Shown: positions 1-6,675, numbered from the stretch's first letter. The stretch: DNA of 6,744 nt from an uncultured Oscillospiraceae bacterium (GCA_910577415.1 CAJTLK010000041.1:10013-16756); one strand, 5' to 3'. Notes: generated from the sequence alone by a model not told the origin. A program made the numbers and translations.

Positions 1-161
1 CCGTCCGCTCCGCTCCGTCGTTATCCTCCTCGCAGCCGGACGCCTCCGCCCTTCGGCCTACTCATTCAAGCCTTCGCCGATCTCCGCTTTCCCTCCCGTC
101 CAGTTCTTCCTCCCTGTGGGACTTACCGCTCCCGCTTCTTCATCCCGTCCCCTCCTTTCCC
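1..161. other. C/T-rich intergenic stretch, no gene seen
   Basis: The + strand is strongly pyrimidine-rich and GC-rich, with short CCGCTCCG-like repeats at the very start. It has no stop codon in any + frame up to the TAG at 166-168, but the one frame that runs from base 1 to that stop gives a proline- and arginine-rich string that resembles no protein I know. On the - strand, stops fall in all three frames within about 11 bases near 81-91, so no reverse gene crosses it. I infer a non-coding spacer, possibly the end of a transcript or a dispersed intergenic repeat. The lack of stops is explained by composition. Confidence 0.45.
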
Positions 162-196
162 GCCTTAGTTGTATCGTATTGCGATACAACTAAGGC
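162..196. repeat. Perfect 15-bp inverted repeat (operator or hairpin)
   Basis: GCCTTAGTTGTATCG (162-176) and its exact reverse complement (182-196) flank a 5-base loop, TATTG. It lies on the boundary between the GC-rich DNA to the left and the AT-rich DNA to the right. An A-run follows it on the + strand, so neither strand has the T-run after the stem expected of an intrinsic terminator. The inner part, TTGTATCG-N5-CGATACAA, is 21 bp, a size that suits a dimeric repressor, and TTGTATC recurs at 251-257. An operator for the downstream repressor is one reading; a structural hairpin at an element edge is another. Confidence 0.6.
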
Positions 197-200
197 AAAA

Positions 201-243
201 AAATAGTCACTGGTTCTCAAAAATGTAAAACGCATGACTATTT
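201..243. repeat. 9-bp inverted repeat with 25-base spacer
   Basis: AAATAGTCA (201-209) and TGACTATTT (235-243) are exact reverse complements. Read on the - strand, the second arm runs into a stretch of T, which resembles a weak terminator, but the loop is long and the stem AT-rich. It could equally be a spaced protein-binding site. The function is unknown. Confidence 0.4.
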
Positions 244-330
244 GGGGCAATTGTATCTTGCCACGACACACTATATCACAGCCAGAAGTATCGTGTCAAG
301 AAAATTTTTTCATAAATTTCAAAATTTTTG

Positions 331-358
331 TTGCGTATTACGAAATTTATGATATACT
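331..358 (+). promoter_or_regulatory. Predicted sigma-A promoter of the S24 repressor gene
   Basis: TTGCGT (331-336) and TATACT (353-358) are separated by 16 bases, in very AT-rich DNA. The predicted start of transcription falls near 364-366, directly before the ribosome site, so the leader is very short. The -35 box overlaps an imperfect dyad (331-345, TTGCGTA-T-TACGAAA), which shares CGTATT-purine-CGA with the loop region of the 162-196 palindrome. This layout fits self-repression, although that is inference. Confidence 0.6.
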
Positions 359-381
359 ACTCTGGAAAGGTGGTGTTCGGC

Positions 382-1095
382 ATGCCCATCGGTGAAAGGA
401 TACGGCTTTCCCGCGCAACGTTGAAGCTGACACTGGAAGAGGTGGCGCAAAAGGTCGGTGTGACCCGGGCCACAGTGCAGAAATATGAATCCGGCGCCAT
501 CTCCAACATTCCCCCCGACAAGCTCAAGGCCCTGGCGGACGCCCTTGACGTCACCCCCGGCTATCTCATGGGCTGGGAGGACGCCCCCTCCCTTCTGGAG
601 CTTTCCGCCGCCGACGGCGGGGCGGAAAACGCCGCCGCCCAGCTCCGCAAGGGGAGGCTCTCCTCCCCTCCCCCTCTTGACAACGTCATCCCCATGCCCC
701 GCATCGTGGGCAAGCCCCGGCTGGGTACCATCGCCTGCGGCGTGCCCATCCTGGCCCAGCAGAATATCGAGGGCTACGACCAGGTCCCCGATTACATCAA
801 GTGTGACTTCACTCTTCTGTGCAAGGGCGACAGCATGATAAACGCCCGCATCCACGACGGGGATATCGTCTGCATTCGGCAGACCCCTGAGGTGGAAAAC
901 GGCCAGATCGCGGCGGTGCTCATCGACGGTGATTTTGACGCCGAGGCCACCCTGAAGCGGGTGCGCTTCAGCGACAACGGCATTACCCTCTGGCCGGAAA
1001 ACCCCGCCTACGAGCCTATGGTCTTTTCCGGCGCCGCCGCGGAGAAGGTCCGCATCATCGGCGTCGCCACCCACTTCATCAGCAAGATCGTGTGA
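382..1095 (+). CDS. XRE-family repressor with S24 (LexA/CI-like) self-cleaving domain
   Basis: This is a DNA-binding repressor of the phage CI/LexA type, 237 residues. Residues 5-60 form an HTH_3 domain, with the helix-turn-helix around 17-38. A linker rich in Ala, Ser and Pro runs from about 67 to 105. Residues 106-237 form the S24 peptidase fold, with a Cys119-Gly120 scissile bond (in LexA usually Ala-Gly), nucleophile Ser151 in GDSM and general base Lys192 in TLKRV, so self-cleavage should be possible. Family members stay bound to operators until DNA damage and RecA filaments trigger cleavage. The start at ATG 382 is preceded by AAAGGTGG at 366-373. A TTG at 328 in the same frame lies inside the promoter and is rejected. 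The gene stands alone, with no integrase or phage gene nearby, so its targets are unknown apart from probable self-control. Confidence 0.88.
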   Translation: MPIGERIRLSRATLKLTLEEVAQKVGVTRATVQKYESGAISNIPPDKLKALADALDVTPGYLMGWEDAPSLLELSAADGGAENAAAQLRKGRLSSPPPLDNVIPMPRIVGKPRLGTIACGVPILAQQNIEGYDQVPDYIKCDFTLLCKGDSMINARIHDGDIVCIRQTPEVENGQIAAVLIDGDFDAEATLKRVRFSDNGITLWPENPAYEPMVFSGAAAEKVRIIGVATHFISKIV

Positions 1096-1149
1096 ACCGT
1101 CCGGCCCGGTGTCTCCCGCGGACTTTGAGTACGAAGGAGTTTGAGCATT

Positions 1150-1221
1150 ATGATGCAGATCATCGCGTGGATATTATCTTCCTTTGCGGTCGGCGGGACC
1201 GTAACAGCAATTCTCTTATGA
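1150..1221 (+). CDS. Small hydrophobic peptide, or N-terminal part of a frameshifted membrane protein
   Basis: ATG at 1150 follows AAGGAG (1134-1139) with ten bases between, a good ribosome site. It encodes 23 residues that are almost all hydrophobic (IIAWILSSFAVGGTVTAILL), enough for one membrane helix, and ends at TGA 1219-1221. It begins 54 bases after the repressor stop, and I see no promoter in between, so the two are probably transcribed together. The +1 frame continues from about 1205 to 1516 with another hydrophobic helix. This ORF is therefore either a free micropeptide or the first helix of a split gene. Codon use is less GC-rich than in the surrounding genes. I recognise no family. 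Confidence 0.4.
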   Translation: MMQIIAWILSSFAVGGTVTAILL

Positions 1222-1306
1222 AACCCCCTCTTTTATTATTTCTTTCTCCATCGTTGTACTCTATACCCTGGCCCATCTTTTAGCCTCTTACCCTCCTCTC
1301 TCCCAA

Positions 1307-1516
1307 ATGCGGCGTGCTGTGGTCTATGGCCGGTGGGGGTATCTCTTTTCCGATGAGAGCGGCGCTCCCCAGCGCTATATCCCCCGCTATCCGCACAAAG
1401 AACTGCTTATCAGCTGGGCCGACGCCATCTGGATCGACATGAAGCGGGATATGGACTGGTACCGTGAAAAATACGGCTCCGCCGAGCCTGTGGCCGCCGC
1501 CACTCCCGGAACCTGA
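1307..1516 (+). CDS. Hypothetical protein, probable C-terminal part of a small membrane protein
   Basis: From ATG 1307 this gives 69 residues: a basic start (MRRAVVYGRW), then a polar segment rich in Trp, Tyr and Asp (ISWADAIWIDMKRDMDWYREKYG) and an Ala/Pro tail. G/C-rich third positions suggest real coding. The ATG has only pyrimidine-rich DNA before it and no ribosome site, so it is unlikely to be the true start. The same frame is open back to 1205 and there encodes a good membrane helix, FIISFSIVVLYTLAHLLA, ending about nine residues before the ATG. Joined by a +1 shift to the ORF at 1150, it would make a two-helix protein of about 121 residues with a polar tail. I do not recognise the family. 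The gene ends 25 bases before a terminator. Confidence 0.42.
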   Translation: MRRAVVYGRWGYLFSDESGAPQRYIPRYPHKELLISWADAIWIDMKRDMDWYREKYGSAEPVAAATPGT

Positions 1517-1541
1517 TCCCCTCCCCTGCCGGAACAAACAA

Positions 1542-1581
1542 GCCCCCGCTCCGTGTATCGGAGCGGGGGCGTTCTTGCTTC
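1542..1581. terminator. Bidirectional rho-independent terminator
   Basis: A 12-bp GC-rich stem (GCCCCCGCTCCG at 1542-1553, complement at 1559-1570) closes a 5-base loop, TGTAT. On the + strand it is followed by a T-rich tail (GTTCTTGCTT), and on the - strand by TTGTTTGTT. It sits 25 bases after the + strand small ORF and 31 bases after the stop of the - strand acyl-CoA dehydrogenase gene, so it most likely ends both converging transcripts. Confidence 0.88.
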
Positions 1582-1601
1582 TCTAAAGGTCGGCGCTTTG
1601 C

Positions 1602-2744
<1,143 letters not shown>

Positions 2745-2765
2745 ACTCTGTTCCTCCTTATAAAA

Positions 2766-3770
2766 TCAGGCTCTGGCCTTCTTGATCTCCTCGGTGAGGA
2801 CAGGCAGCACCTCAAAGAGGTTGCCCACGATGCCGTAGTCGGCGATGTCGAAGATGGGGGCGTCGGCGTCCTTGTTGACGGCCACGATCACGTCGGAGCT
2901 GCTCATCCCGGCCACATGCTGGATGGCGCCGGAGATGCCGCAGGCGATGTAGAGCTTGGGGCCAACGGTCTTGCCGGTCTGGCCCACCTGGTGGGAGTGG
3001 GCGATCCAGCCGGAGTCCACCGCGGCGCGGGAGGCGCCGACCACACCGCCCAGGGCGTCGGCCAGGGCCTTGATGGTGGCGAAGCCCTCCGGTCCGCCGA
3101 CGCCGCGGCCACCGGAGACGATGATCTCAGCCCCCTCCAGGTCCACCTTCTCGTTGTCCATCTCCTTGATCAGCTCCAGCACCTGGGTGCGGATGTCCTT
3201 GGCGTCCACCCGGACGTCCTCCTTGATGATCTCGGCGGAGGCGGCGGTGGGAGCGCACTTTTTGAACACGCCGGGGCGCACTGTGCCGATCTGGGGACGG
3301 TGGTCCGGGCAAAGGATGGTAGCCATCAGGTTGCCGCCAAAGGCGGGACGGGTCCAGGCCACGTTGCCCGACTCCTCGTCGATGTCCAGGTTGGTGCAGT
3401 CGGCGGTGAGGCCGGTGTGCAGACGACAGGACACCCGGGGACCCAGGTCGCGGCCATTGTTGGTGGCGCCGATCATCATGCTGGTGGGGCCGTACTTCTC
3501 CACCAGAGTGCAAAGGGCGATGGCATAAGCGTCGGTGGTATAGCTCTTATACTCAGGGGCGTCTACTACGATCACCTTGTCGGCGCCGTGCTCGGCGGCC
3601 TCCTTGACGGCGGCGTCCACGCCGCTGCCGATAACCACGGCCACCAGCTCGCCGCCCTGCTTGGCGGCCATCATCTTGCCCGGCGTCAGCAGCTCGATGC
3701 CCACGTTGGCGGCGGTGCCGTCCTCATTGGTCTCTACAAATACCCACAGGTCTTTGGTCTTTGCTTCCAT
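2766..3770 (-). CDS. etfA: Electron transfer flavoprotein, alpha subunit
   Basis: EtfA binds FAD and, with EtfB, carries electrons between NADH or ferredoxin and the acyl-CoA dehydrogenase in the cytoplasm. At 334 residues it has family length. Residues 1-190 form the N-terminal domain. From about 210 comes the C-terminal FAD domain, with SGGRGVG (219-225), GASRAAVDSGW (245-255), QVGQTGKTV (261-269), the ETF-alpha signature LYIACGISGAIQHVAGM (273-289) and NKDADAPIF (299-307). All flavin-contact motifs look intact, and no N-terminal ferredoxin domain is present. A GGGGGAG ribosome site (3777-3783) lies six bases before the ATG. Gaps of 18 bases to etfB and 21 bases to the dehydrogenase, with no hairpin in either, show one transcript. 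Confidence 0.96.
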   Translation of the reverse strand: MEAKTKDLWVFVETNEDGTAANVGIELLTPGKMMAAKQGGELVAVVIGSGVDAAVKEAAEHGADKVIVVDAPEYKSYTTDAYAIALCTLVEKYGPTSMMIGATNNGRDLGPRVSCRLHTGLTADCTNLDIDEESGNVAWTRPAFGGNLMATILCPDHRPQIGTVRPGVFKKCAPTAASAEIIKEDVRVDAKDIRTQVLELIKEMDNEKVDLEGAEIIVSGGRGVGGPEGFATIKALADALGGVVGASRAAVDSGWIAHSHQVGQTGKTVGPKLYIACGISGAIQHVAGMSSSDVIVAVNKDADAPIFDIADYGIVGNLFEVLPVLTEEIKKARA

Positions 3771-3788
3771 TGTAAGCTCCCCCTTTCC

Positions 3789-4592
3789 TTAGATAGTGCC
3801 CGCTTCGCTGAGAAGGCTGTACAGCTTCTTAGCGGAGTTGACGTCGGTGTCTTCCTTGATCTTCACGCCGCCGGTCTTCTTCTGGGGCACGAAGGTCTTC
3901 TTTACATGGGTGGGAGACCCCTTCAGGCCAATGCGGGTGGGGTCGATGTCGGGGAACGCGTCGTCGCCCAGAACGGGGATCTCGGCCCGGTTGGCCGCCA
4001 TCTTGCGCTTGATGGTGGGATAGCGGGGGTCCCAGGCGGGCTTGGTGTAGGTGACGAGGCAGGGCATCTTCACGCCGATGACAGCCTTGCCGTCCTCCAG
4101 CTCCTTTGTCACCTTGAGCACGTCGCCGTCCACCTCGGCCTCCAGGGCGTATGTGACCTGGGGCAGCCCCAGGTGCTCGGCCATCTCAGGACCGACCTGG
4201 GCGGTGTCGCCGTCGATGGCCTGCTTGCCGCAGAAGATGGCGTCGAACTTGCCCTCGGTCTCCTCGATCTTCTTCACGGCGGTAGAAATGATGTAGCTGG
4301 TAGCCAGGGTGTCCGAGCCGCCAAAGGTGCGCCCGGAGACCAGGTACGCCTTGTCCGCGGCAATGGAGAGGGCCTCCTTCAGCACGGCCACGGCCTGGGG
4401 CGGACCCATGGAGACCACCACGATCTTGGTATCGGGGTTTTTGTCCTTGATGCGGGCGGCGGCCTCCAGGGCATACCCGTCAAAGGGGTTGAGAATGCTG
4501 GGTACGCCATCGCGGATCAAGGTGTTCTTCACAGGATCGATCTTGATCTCAGTCGTGTCCGGCACTTGCTTGACGCAGACTAAAATATTCAT
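3789..4592 (-). CDS. etfB: Electron transfer flavoprotein, beta subunit
   Basis: EtfB pairs with EtfA. In simple ETFs it binds AMP; in the bifurcating ETFs of butyrate-forming anaerobes it binds a second FAD that takes hydride from NADH. The 267 residues show CVKQVPDT (6-13), ILNPFDGYALEAA (33-45), GRTFGGSDTLATSYI (87-101), the nucleotide-binding loop CGKQAIDGDTAQVGP (121-135), an ETF-beta signature region at 161-181 and the recognition loop DPRYPTIKRKMAA (188-200). NPFD and AIDGDTAQVGP fit the clostridial, NADH-linked type; bifurcation itself is inferred from family and neighbours. AGGAGG at 4601-4606 lies eight bases before the ATG. It is the first gene of the operon, behind the promoter at 4637-4665. 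Confidence 0.96.
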   Translation of the reverse strand: MNILVCVKQVPDTTEIKIDPVKNTLIRDGVPSILNPFDGYALEAAARIKDKNPDTKIVVVSMGPPQAVAVLKEALSIAADKAYLVSGRTFGGSDTLATSYIISTAVKKIEETEGKFDAIFCGKQAIDGDTAQVGPEMAEHLGLPQVTYALEAEVDGDVLKVTKELEDGKAVIGVKMPCLVTYTKPAWDPRYPTIKRKMAANRAEIPVLGDDAFPDIDPTRIGLKGSPTHVKKTFVPQKKTGGVKIKEDTDVNSAKKLYSLLSEAGTI

Positions 4593-4636
4593 GCAGCTTT
4601 CCTCCTATCTTATTTTGAGAAACTCGCATCAGCAGT

Positions 4637-4665
4637 ATCATATATCTTTTGTCCGGGTTTTGCAA
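4637..4665 (-). promoter_or_regulatory. Predicted promoter of the etfB-etfA-dehydrogenase operon
   Basis: On the - strand, TTGCAA (4660-4665) and TATGAT (4637-4642) are exactly 17 bases apart. Transcription should start near 4630, giving a leader of about 38 bases before the etfB ATG. T-rich DNA further upstream (about 4683-4695) could act as an UP element. I see no operator or riboswitch in the short leader. Confidence 0.72.
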
Positions 4666-4874
4666 GGGCTTCGGCACAACTTTGTTAAAAAAATATCACT
4701 CCTTTTTTCGGCAGCGGCCTCCCCTCCCCCTCCACTTCCCCTCGCGGCAGGCCGTTTTGCAGCTAAATATGGCGCAAAATTTCACCCTACGCCATGGTTT
4801 TGGTAAATATGTCTGTCGTCTCCCGGTTTCTGCAAGTCAAAACTGTGATTCTTGCAGAAATTCTCTCTTCCCAC
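4666..4874. other. Divergent intergenic region with several short inverted repeats, no gene
   Basis: Between the two promoters I see no credible gene. The + strand has a C/T-rich stretch (about 4700-4745) and small dyads: CGGCCT/AGGCCG (4715-4720 with 4749-4754, then TTTT), ATGGCG/CGCCAT (4769-4774 with 4790-4795), and the stronger one at 4827-4860. A frame open from 4649 that joins the asparagine synthetase gene starts upstream of that gene's promoter and is not taken as coding. No T-box consensus or tRNA is visible. Confidence 0.5.
4827..4860. promoter_or_regulatory. Perfect 10-bp dyad upstream of the asparagine synthetase promoter
   Basis: TTTCTGCAAG (4827-4836) and CTTGCAGAAA (4851-4860) are exact reverse complements with a 14-base spacer. 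The dyad ends 14 bases before the -35 box at 4875. That is where an activator or a repressor dimer could bind, on the promoter-proximal side of the divergent region. Since it lies before the predicted start site, it should act as DNA rather than as RNA unless an earlier promoter exists. The regulator is unknown. Confidence 0.5.
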
Positions 4875-4903
4875 TTGACGGCGGGAAGGGCGGAGACTAT
4901 AAT
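4875..4903 (+). promoter_or_regulatory. Near-consensus sigma-A promoter of the asparagine synthetase gene
   Basis: TTGACG (4875-4880) and a perfect TATAAT (4898-4903) are separated by 17 bases. The predicted start is A4910, giving a leader of about 126 bases. This is the strongest promoter match in the window. Its position rules out longer N-terminal versions of the downstream protein that would start before it. Confidence 0.85.
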
Positions 4904-4917
4904 CGGTCCATCACAGC

Positions 4918-4958
4918 AAAGGCGCTGGGGCTTTGGCCCCGGCGCCTTTCTTGGTTTT
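4918..4958 (+). terminator. Terminator-like hairpin in the asparagine synthetase leader (possible attenuator)
   Basis: AAAGGCGC-T-GGGGC (4918-4931) pairs with GCCCC-G-GCGCCTTT (4936-4949) as a 14-bp stem with one wobble and a 4-base loop, followed by a T-rich stretch to 4958 (CTTGGTTTT). It has the form of an intrinsic terminator, though the T-run is broken by GG. It starts about nine bases after the predicted transcription start and precedes the gene, so it would act as an attenuator or as a 5' stabilising hairpin. I found no clear competing antiterminator. Confidence 0.65.
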
Positions 4959-5035
4959 ACGAAGCCCGCCGTGCCATGGCTCCGGCGGCTCCACCCTACA
5001 CAACGCCAGTCCCAAGGGCGGGAAAGAGGTGCGTT

Positions 5036-6619
5036 ATGTGCTCTATCATCGGTTATTGCGGCCCTGTGCCCGATCTCAAAGGATTTGAGACCGCCTTTGC
5101 CAGGACCAGGTCCCGGGGTCCCGACGACAGCCGGGTCATCCATACGGGAAAGGGGCTGCTGGGCTTCCACCGGCTGGCCATCATGGGACTTCATCCCGAG
5201 GGGATGCAGCCCTTTGCGCTAAATGGCAGCTACTGCGTGTGCAACGGCGAGCTGTACGGCTTCCAGGCCCAGCGAGAGGCGCTGAAGGCCAAGGGCTATA
5301 CCTTCCAGAGCGATTCCGACTGCGAAATTCTGCTGCCCCTGTACCGGGAGTACGGCGTGGAGATGTTCAACCTGCTGGACGCCGAATTCGCCTGCGTGCT
5401 CTACGACGGCGACGCCGGGGAGTTCATTGCCGCCCGGGACCCCATCGGCATTCGGCCCCTTTACTATGGCTATGACGGCGCCGGAGCCGTCGTCTTCGCC
5501 AGCGAACCCAAAAACCTGGTGGGGCTGGTGGACAAAATTTTTCCCTTCCCGCCGGGGCACTACTATAAGGGCGGCAAATTTGTCCGCTACCGGGATGCCG
5601 CCGGGGTGGACGCGGTGTGCCATGACGATCTGGAGACCATCTGCCAGAACATCCACGACAAGCTAACAGCCGGGGTGGAAAAGCGGCTGGTGGCCGACGC
5701 CAAGGTGGGCTTCCTCCTCTCCGGCGGCCTGGACTCCTCCCTGGTGTGCGCCATTGCCGCCAGAAGGAGCAAAGCGCCCATCCGCACCTTCGCCATCGGC
5801 ATGAGCGAGGATGCCATCGACCTGAAATACGCCCGCCAGGTAGCGGAGTTCATCGGCAGCGACCACACCGAGGTCTATATGACCCCGGATGATGTCATTG
5901 CCGCCTTGGAGCCGGTGGTGGAGCTGCTGGGCACCTTCGACATCACCACCATTCGGGCCTCCATCGGGATGTATCTGGTGTGCAAGGCCATCCATGAGCG
6001 CACCGACGTGCGGGTGCTCCTCACCGGGGAAATTTCCGACGAGCTGTTCGGCTATAAGTATACCGACTTCGCCCCTGATGCCGCCGCCTTCCAGGCCGAG
6101 GCTGCAAAGCGTATCCGGGAGCTTCATATGTACGACGTCCTCCGGGCTGACCGCTGCATTTCTGTGAACTCTCTGGAGGCCCGGGTGCCCTTTGGCGACC
6201 TGGACTTCGTTCAATATGTCATGGCCGTTGACCCGGAGAAGAAACTGAACACCTACGGCAAGGGCAAGTACCTCCTCCGTAAGGCCTTCGAGAAGGGCGG
6301 CTACCTGCCGGATGAAATTTTGTGGCGGGAGAAGGCGGCCTTTTCCGACGCCGTGGGGCACTCCATGGTGGACTACCTGAAGGCGTACGCCGAAACACAG
6401 TACACCGAAGAGGAGTTCCGGGCGGGCTGCGAAAAGTATACCCACGCCCGGCCCTTCACCAAGGAATCCCTCCTCTACCGGGATATTTTTGAGAAGTACT
6501 ACCCCGGCCAGGGGGAGATGATCGCGGACTTCTGGATGCCCAATAAGTCCTGGGAGGGCTGCGACGTCACCGACCCCTCCGCCCGGGTGCTGACCAACTA
6601 CGGCGCAAGCGGCGTGTGA
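5036..6619 (+). CDS. asnB: Asparagine synthetase (glutamine-hydrolysing)
   Basis: It makes asparagine from aspartate, ATP and glutamine in the cytoplasm. The 527 residues have two domains. The N-terminal class II glutaminase has Cys2 as nucleophile, HRL (45-47), RGPDD (27-31), NGE (70-72) and SDCE (94-97). The synthetase domain has the ATP loop SGGLDSS (229-235), GEISDELFG (331-339), SLEARVPF (379-386), YGKGKYLLRKAF (407-418) and WREKAAFSDAVG (430-441). The C-terminus is somewhat shorter than in E. coli AsnB (554). Cys2 must become N-terminal, which fixes the start at 5036; the in-frame ATG at 4976 would add 20 residues and bury it. AAAGAGG (5023-5029) lies six bases before the ATG. The gene is transcribed alone, between its own promoter and terminator. 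MGLHPEGMQPF replaces the usual VDP-type loop, a mild variation. Confidence 0.95.
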   Translation: MCSIIGYCGPVPDLKGFETAFARTRSRGPDDSRVIHTGKGLLGFHRLAIMGLHPEGMQPFALNGSYCVCNGELYGFQAQREALKAKGYTFQSDSDCEILLPLYREYGVEMFNLLDAEFACVLYDGDAGEFIAARDPIGIRPLYYGYDGAGAVVFASEPKNLVGLVDKIFPFPPGHYYKGGKFVRYRDAAGVDAVCHDDLETICQNIHDKLTAGVEKRLVADAKVGFLLSGGLDSSLVCAIAARRSKAPIRTFAIGMSEDAIDLKYARQVAEFIGSDHTEVYMTPDDVIAALEPVVELLGTFDITTIRASIGMYLVCKAIHERTDVRVLLTGEISDELFGYKYTDFAPDAAAFQAEAAKRIRELHMYDVLRADRCISVNSLEARVPFGDLDFVQYVMAVDPEKKLNTYGKGKYLLRKAFEKGGYLPDEILWREKAAFSDAVGHSMVDYLKAYAETQYTEEEFRAGCEKYTHARPFTKESLLYRDIFEKYYPGQGEMIADFWMPNKSWEGCDVTDPSARVLTNYGASGV

Positions 6620-6640
6620 GCGACAACGGTACAACGCAAG

Positions 6641-6675
6641 AAGAAGGAGAGGGCACGCCCTCTCCTTCTTTTATA
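6641..6675 (+). terminator. Rho-independent terminator after asnB
   Basis: AAGAAGGAGAGGGC (6641-6654) pairs perfectly with GCCCTCTCCTTCTT (6657-6670), in practice closing on a CACG-type tetraloop, and the stem runs into TTAT. It begins 22 bases after the asnB stop. The A-rich left arm and T-rich right arm may let it work on the - strand too. Confidence 0.88.

Noticed and set aside
162..196. The palindrome as an intrinsic terminator
   Set aside because: The A-run lies after the stem on the + strand, so neither direction has a T-run after the stem.
328..381. TTG at 328 as an upstream start of the repressor
   Set aside because: It lies across the -35 box of the promoter and has no ribosome site. 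ATG 382 has AAAGGTGG at the right distance, and repressors of this family start close to the HTH.
319..1074. A long - strand frame opposite the repressor gene
   Set aside because: The + strand protein has a complete HTH and S24 catalytic set. The antisense product has no recognisable motif and would start at the end of a real gene.
1092..1283. 63-codon + strand frame overlapping the end of the repressor
   Set aside because: It has no ribosome site at its start. It is basic and irregular, and it competes with the better-supported hydrophobic ORF at 1150. An internal ATG at 1218 overlapping the TGA gives only 21 residues without a ribosome site.
4649..5035. N-terminal extension of asparagine synthetase, from 4649 or from ATG 4976
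   Set aside because: The promoter at 4875-4903 lies inside the longer version, and class II glutaminases need Cys2 to become N-terminal, which fixes ATG 5036. The extension looks like translated leader.
4681..5035. T-box riboswitch upstream of asnB
   Set aside because: I looked for the conserved GGGTGGNACCGCG segment and a specifier stem before the terminator-like hairpin and found neither. The transcript before the hairpin is only about nine bases long.
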